Shown piece after piece: positions 59,453 through 64,000 of a DNA stretch of 64,000 nucleotides (position 1 is the first letter of the stretch; each line of letters starts with the position of its first letter). A program made the translations under genes and the position numbers. The notes beneath the pieces were generated by a model, which did no database searches, was not told where the DNA came from, and saw only the letters and a list, made by a program, of their open reading frames with translations. The stretch is from Zerene cesonia (Eukaryota > Arthropoda > Insecta > Lepidoptera > Pieridae), in contig NC_052108.1 in assembly GCF_012273895.1 (NCBI RefSeq), positions 8,370,001 through 8,434,000 on the forward strand, read 5' to 3'.

Positions 59453-60849
59453 TGCGATATTGTCCGACGTTTCAAACGAAGTGTTGGTATTTTGTAATCT
59501 AACATTTCACTTTAAAAAAGTCTTTAATTTGTGAAAGATTTCCTTTGTTTTACAAAAAATTTAATAAACAATCATAGTCTGATATAATATAGCCATTATT
59601 ATGATAAATATCTTATTACATTGGGACAAACCCATAAGAAAATAAATATGTATAACGATAAAAACATAACTTAATTTTTTCATGTTTTGTTTATAGGCAT
59701 AATAAAAAAATAGGGAAATGAATAGTTTTGCTCATAAAAAATGTGTTTTTCGCATGTATAACTTAGATAAAAAAACTTGCCATCGTATCTTTAAAAGATC
59801 CGACATCAGATGTAATTAATATCGTTTCAAAATACAAGACATCATGTCATAGTACCATGTCAATCATTATGTTAGACATTTTTCCAAGTCATGTTTGGAC
59901 TAGTTTGCTGGACATTTTTATTATTTTTTACGTACAGTATTTGTTTATACGCAATAAAATACAATAGAAAAATATGTTTTTCCTCTTACTTTTTAATCTT
60001 AATTCCCGTTTCCATATTATCTGCGCCAATACGTTAACCATAGATAATATATTCAAAGTGAAAAAGAAAATGAGATCTTGGCACTGAAGAAAAAAAAAAA
60101 CAAATAACCTTGAAACGATGTGTTCCAAATACAAATTGTGATGTTAAACAGTTAGGTTTGAAAATAGAATCTATGGACAGCATATTGTGTAGTCTTCTGT
60201 ATTTATTTTCAACAAAATTAAAACAAAATTGGTATGTATATAGGATTGGAACATCTTTATCTTTTACTGGTGTTTTAAGGATACATCCATTCAGAATGTC
60301 AAAAATATAAAAATTGTAAGTTTGATAACGTAATTAATAGTTACATTTAAAAACAAATGTATTTTATGCAATACAATAATACTTGGACATGAGGGATGTG
60401 AAATTTCACAAGTCACTTTTACAAAATACCTTTATCCTAAACAAACCAACTGATACAATATGAGTAGTTCGTTGGTATTTTAGTACGAAATTCTAAATTA
60501 TATTTTAAAACTTAAAGGCTGTATAAGTGGTGTAGGTATATTGCAGGTATATTTAATTTATAAATAGTAATTACAAATATAGTTTTGGACGTTTCGCCCT
60601 TTCCCTAATTTACGTTCCTACAAACAAATGCTTGTGAAATAAATTTAAATAAATTAATCTTAATATGTTCCTCCATTACTTAAATTCATTCAGTAATTAG
60701 ATATTAAAGCTGGCGTGCATGTCAATAGCACGCAATAGACTATGCAGTTGTAGAAAACTGCATATATTTTAAACTCAGTGACATCACCGGGCCTTGACAT
60801 TGAATCCCCGCAAACGAGTAGATTCGTAAACAAACAATTATATATTTAA

Positions 60850-61007
60850 CTAGCTGTTCGCCACGGCTTCGCCCATGATAGATACAGAAAGACTTCGTCA
60901 CTAAGTGAAGACGCAGCTTTCCATAGGTGAAAGAATTTTTGAAATCGTTCTAGTAGTTTTGCCTAAAAAAGAAAAATACAAGTTTCCTTTTTATAATATT
61001 AGTGTAG
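60850..61007 (-). mobile_element. Short Helitron-like element, related to 33071-33224
   Basis: The - strand starts CTACACTAATATTATAAAAA and ends GGCGAACAGCTAG. CTAG is intact. Confidence 0.65.
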
Positions 61008-61079
61008 AAAACTATAATTCGCCCACAACTCCGACAGTTGGTCAAAATAAATTTTCATCTTACAAATTTTCATCCCCTA

Positions 61080-61158
61080 TTTTAAACACTTGGGGGTAGG
61101 CTGTGTATCGATACATCAGTCAGTCAGTCAGTCACCTTTGCGTTTTATTAATTAAGAT
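61080..61158 (-). repeat. Dispersed repeat fragment with (CAGT)n
   Basis: 'ggctgtgtatcgatacatca' followed by CAGTCAGTCAGTCAGT and 'cacctttgcgttttatta', the end of the 16240-16456 family. Confidence 0.5.
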
Positions 61159-62680
61159 TGTTTTTTTGTTTTGAATTAGGCATGCAGACACGCAGTAAAT
61201 AATATTATGCGTAGATGCATTTATAATATTATATTATAACAAATCTGATATTAAGTCATAATACTCAGTTATTATTGTTATTTTTTAACGTAGTATTAGT
61301 TTTTATAGAGCTTAGTTTCTTCGAGAAACAATAACTCTTATTATGGCGCAGTGGCTTTATTTCTTTTATTTTTAATTATAAAAATAAATTAACTTTATGT
61401 AATACGTATAAAATTTTTGTACGTCATGTTATCCGACCGATTAAAAAATTCTTTCACTATTAAAAATGCTGCATCTCCACTTAGTGGCATTTGAACCACA
61501 GGCGAAACCGGGGCGTACAGTTTATATGAAGTAAAAACAGATAAAAAATTTTCTACATTTGAAAGTAGTTATACTAGATGAACTTAGTGCTAGCCTGACC
61601 TTCTATAAATTAATACAGGACTATTAGAAGTGGCCTCAAATTAATAGTGAAATATTATTTCCTCATAATAGCAATTATGCATCGCATTGTGTTTAAAAAC
61701 ATTAATGTTTATTATGCTCATTTTAATTAAAATATTATTTAAGATATTATAATTATGATTTTATTATAGACATTATTATATAACGTAATATGTTAAATAA
61801 TGTACATATATAACCTTTAAGAATATCAATTATAATTAATTTAGTTACCTGCATTTTTCCCACTACAGTAAAATAGCAGACAAAAACAGCAATATCATAT
61901 GAGAATAAAATACTTAAATGCACTCAAATTGAATGAAATATTTAGCTAATTCGATAACATATCAATCAGTAAGGAATCGAGATGGCCACGACATTGCTTT
62001 AAAAGGAACAAATTGGTCATTAATCGTTCACAATAAAAACTGACTTAACATATAAACTCATGCAACTGCCTGTCTATGTCATTGAATTTTTAATATGATC
62101 CTGGCTAATTGGATGAAGACATAAAATAACTAGTGACACTATATTTTTTTATAGATAACTGTATCATATTAAATAACTGTTATATATCTTTAATCTTAGC
62201 TCGAAATATACGTGTTTAAATGTATGTGCATAAACACTATATTTAGACCTAAGATGAAACTGAAATAAATACAGATGTAAATAGTTTGAGAATCTTTTAT
62301 ACAAAGTCATTTGAATAAATGTTTCTTGGATCTTAGAAAGATCTTAGAGCTTAGATCCTAGAAGAAATGATCAATTGAATGTGGATAAGACTTTGTACCA
62401 CACTTACATGCAAAAATATTTTATATAACGAAAACACGAAACACATTTTATTCATCACAGAGATAATATTTTGCGGTGTCCCGCCTACAGACCCATATAT
62501 CCAAACTATTTACTAAACATTCGGTCAAAAAAGTCACACACATAAAAAGCATGACACATTCATGTTATAATTAAATGAATACCCATCCTTAACTTCCGCC
62601 GTTTACTGCGAGTACACAAAGAAAACTTTCCCGCCCAATTACGGTACATTCCGAAAATGATAACTGTAACATTTCTGCTA

Positions 62681-62790
62681 ATGACTCATCGGTGTAGCCT
62701 TATGACGTTGTTATTGCAATGACAGTCATGACACATATACTCGATGACTATATAAGATAAGCATCCGGCTCGCAGGTTCCACTATGATTT
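62681..62790 (+). promoter_or_regulatory. Possible promoter: AP-1 site, CRE-like half site, TATA box
   Basis: ATGACTCAT (62681-62689, palindromic AP-1 core), TGACGT (62703-62708) and TATATAAG (62749-62756). A start would be expected near 62780, where a GC-richer stretch (62764-62865) follows. No coding exon recognised downstream. Confidence 0.25.
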
Positions 62791-63069
62791 AATGAGGTCC
62801 TTTAAGTGTGGCTGAGACGGCCAATCTTGGCGCACCAGGGCCAGCTGTGCGAGACAGACTGTAGTTATCGTTAGATCTGATGCGAAATTGTAATCTTTCG
62901 AAAAATTTTAATCCGTAACATTTGCTTGCATTTCAACGAATAATTTTTCGTTAATATATAATGCGAATGTATCGCAGTTGTGTATTATTTTAACCGCGAA
63001 TTTACTTTTTCCAAGCGTCGGATCACAATTTGTCGACAGATTATAATCTCGTGAATCTAGCACGAGAGA

Positions 63070-63101
63070 TTTAATCTAACTGTATAGACAGTTAGATTAA
63101 A
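63070..63101. other. Perfect 14-bp inverted repeat, 4-nt loop
   Basis: TTTAATCTAACTGT / ACAGTTAGATTAAA around ATAG. Confidence 0.9.
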
Positions 63102-63454
63102 ATTATTGCATATAGATGTAAACACAACGCACTGTTTCATATATATCTAAGTTAGAAATATTGATGCGAAATCTTGTCTAGTCTAGGTATGTTGAAGGCA
63201 TAAATTTGCGGGCAAATACAAGCGCATTCCCTATTCCATCACTCTCACAGTACAATGGGACGGAAAACCGACCGATATAAGAAAGATCAGGAATATGTGC
63301 TCTATTATATTGTTTCTAATTAAATTCCAAGTATTGATTAGGAAAGCATTGATATCTCTCGATTTGATTTAAGAATAATAATATTTCAGGCATATTTCAC
63401 GCCGGGACCCCGACAATCTTGAAAAGATAATACTCGTAATTACCGGTAAACTTT

Positions 63455-63560
63455 AAGGCTTAACTCAAACATTTATTTATTCAATTAGACTTCTTATAGA
63501 AACACTTTTGAATAGTCATTACACAATAACCTTTACCACGTGGAAGTGTCCCAAGTCTGA
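63455..63560 (+). repeat. Partial copy of the 32380-32560 repeat
   Basis: 'actcaaacatttatttattc', 'aattagacttcttatagaaa' and 'cttttgaatagtcattacac'. Confidence 0.5.
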
Positions 63561-64000
63561 TAAGGTAAGTCTGAGTTTGATCGTCATTTGCATCTTGGCG
63601 CAGACCCGACTCGGTGGCGACAAATATTTATCTATCAAATAATTTATTTATCAAATACCCCGATGGAAGGAGTCGCGATCCTCAGTGATAAGGGACCGAC
63701 TAAAGGGAGACATTATTTAAGAATAATTGTAGTTAATGTAGCCACGGAAAGTAGGTTTTTTTAATAATATTTTTTACGTTATTTAAAATATTTGTTGAGG
63801 CGATATTCTTTCAGCATTATCATCCAGTTTCACAACTTCAAATAGATATTTTTTTTAAACATAACTGTCAGTTGAAACGATTAATGTATGAAAAAATATT
63901 TAAAGTGTTAAATAGGCTGTTAATGACTTTATCAGCAAGCGTTGAACTGGCCCTGTTACCATACTAAATGCAACCTTATTAAATCTCATTACTAAAGATC

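Larger units (their letters stand above)
56491..62680. other. Unassigned AT-rich sequence upstream of the SIAH-like exons
   Basis: Should contain the missing first SIAH-like exon unless it lies beyond the window; none was identified. Repeats are listed separately. Confidence 0.45.
62791..64000. other. Right end of window, unassigned
   Basis: A GC-richer patch at 62800-62870 carries no long frame on either strand. The hairpin at 63070 and repeat at 63455 are the only other structures seen. Confidence 0.45.

Noticed and set aside
62797..62880. GC-rich patch as a possible cyclase or SIAH-like exon
   Set aside because: No frame matches either family and no suitable splice sites flank it.

Overview
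This window looks like nuclear DNA of a butterfly or moth (Lepidoptera). It is AT-rich with short GC-rich coding exons, GT-AG introns, two placeholder gaps of exactly 1000 N, and a dense load of repeats typical of Lepidoptera: Lep1-type Helitron-like elements (5' TCCTACTAATATTATAAATGCG-like end, 3' hairpin then CTAG), tRNA-related SINEs with ATGATGATG-type tails, a second tRNA-related SINE, 5'-truncated LINE tails and decayed LINE ORF2 ends. Species cannot be named from sequence alone.

Only two genes are well supported. (1) On the + strand, 23129-44144, is the 5' half of a membrane-bound class III adenylyl cyclase. Visible exons encode the acidic cytosolic N-terminus, the first six-helix membrane cassette, and the helical linker leading into the C1a catalytic domain. 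The linker resembles the type 2 / fly Ac76E group most. One exon is cut by the second N gap. The catalytic exons are not in this window, although 19.8 kb follow. (2) On the - strand, 56319-49953, is a SIAH/SINA-like E3 ubiquitin ligase candidate, complete at its 3' end but with its first exon(s) not found. Its RING is unusual: the position of the conserved histidine is filled by Gly/Cys, giving a cysteine-only finger. If the cyclase continues beyond the window, this gene is nested antisense in a large cyclase intron.

Layout: 1-22950 is repeat-rich sequence without recognised host genes. It contains a Jockey/R1-like LINE ORF2 tail near 2.8-3.1 kb, a (TA)64 microsatellite inside a chimeric repeat at 10.0-10.5 kb, several SINEs, and a LINE tail with a 15-bp target duplication at 19.1-19.3 kb. 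22950-44144 holds the cyclase promoter region, exons and introns, with many repeats in the introns. 44145-49920 is quiet apart from one MITE-like and one inverted-repeat element. 49920-56320 is the SIAH-like gene, and its introns hold a cluster of + strand ORF fragments that may be a small or decayed nested gene. 56320-64000 holds scattered repeats and a possible TATA/AP-1 promoter near 62.7 kb.

No operons, CRISPR arrays, rRNA or functional tRNA genes were seen. The two genes suggest cAMP production and ubiquitin ligation, with no functional link visible apart from their overlap. The most interesting leads are the histidine-less SIAH-like RING, an exact 20-mer present three times without shared flanks, a perfect 20-bp hairpin in a cyclase intron, and a dispersed repeat ending about 25 bp before a cyclase splice acceptor.
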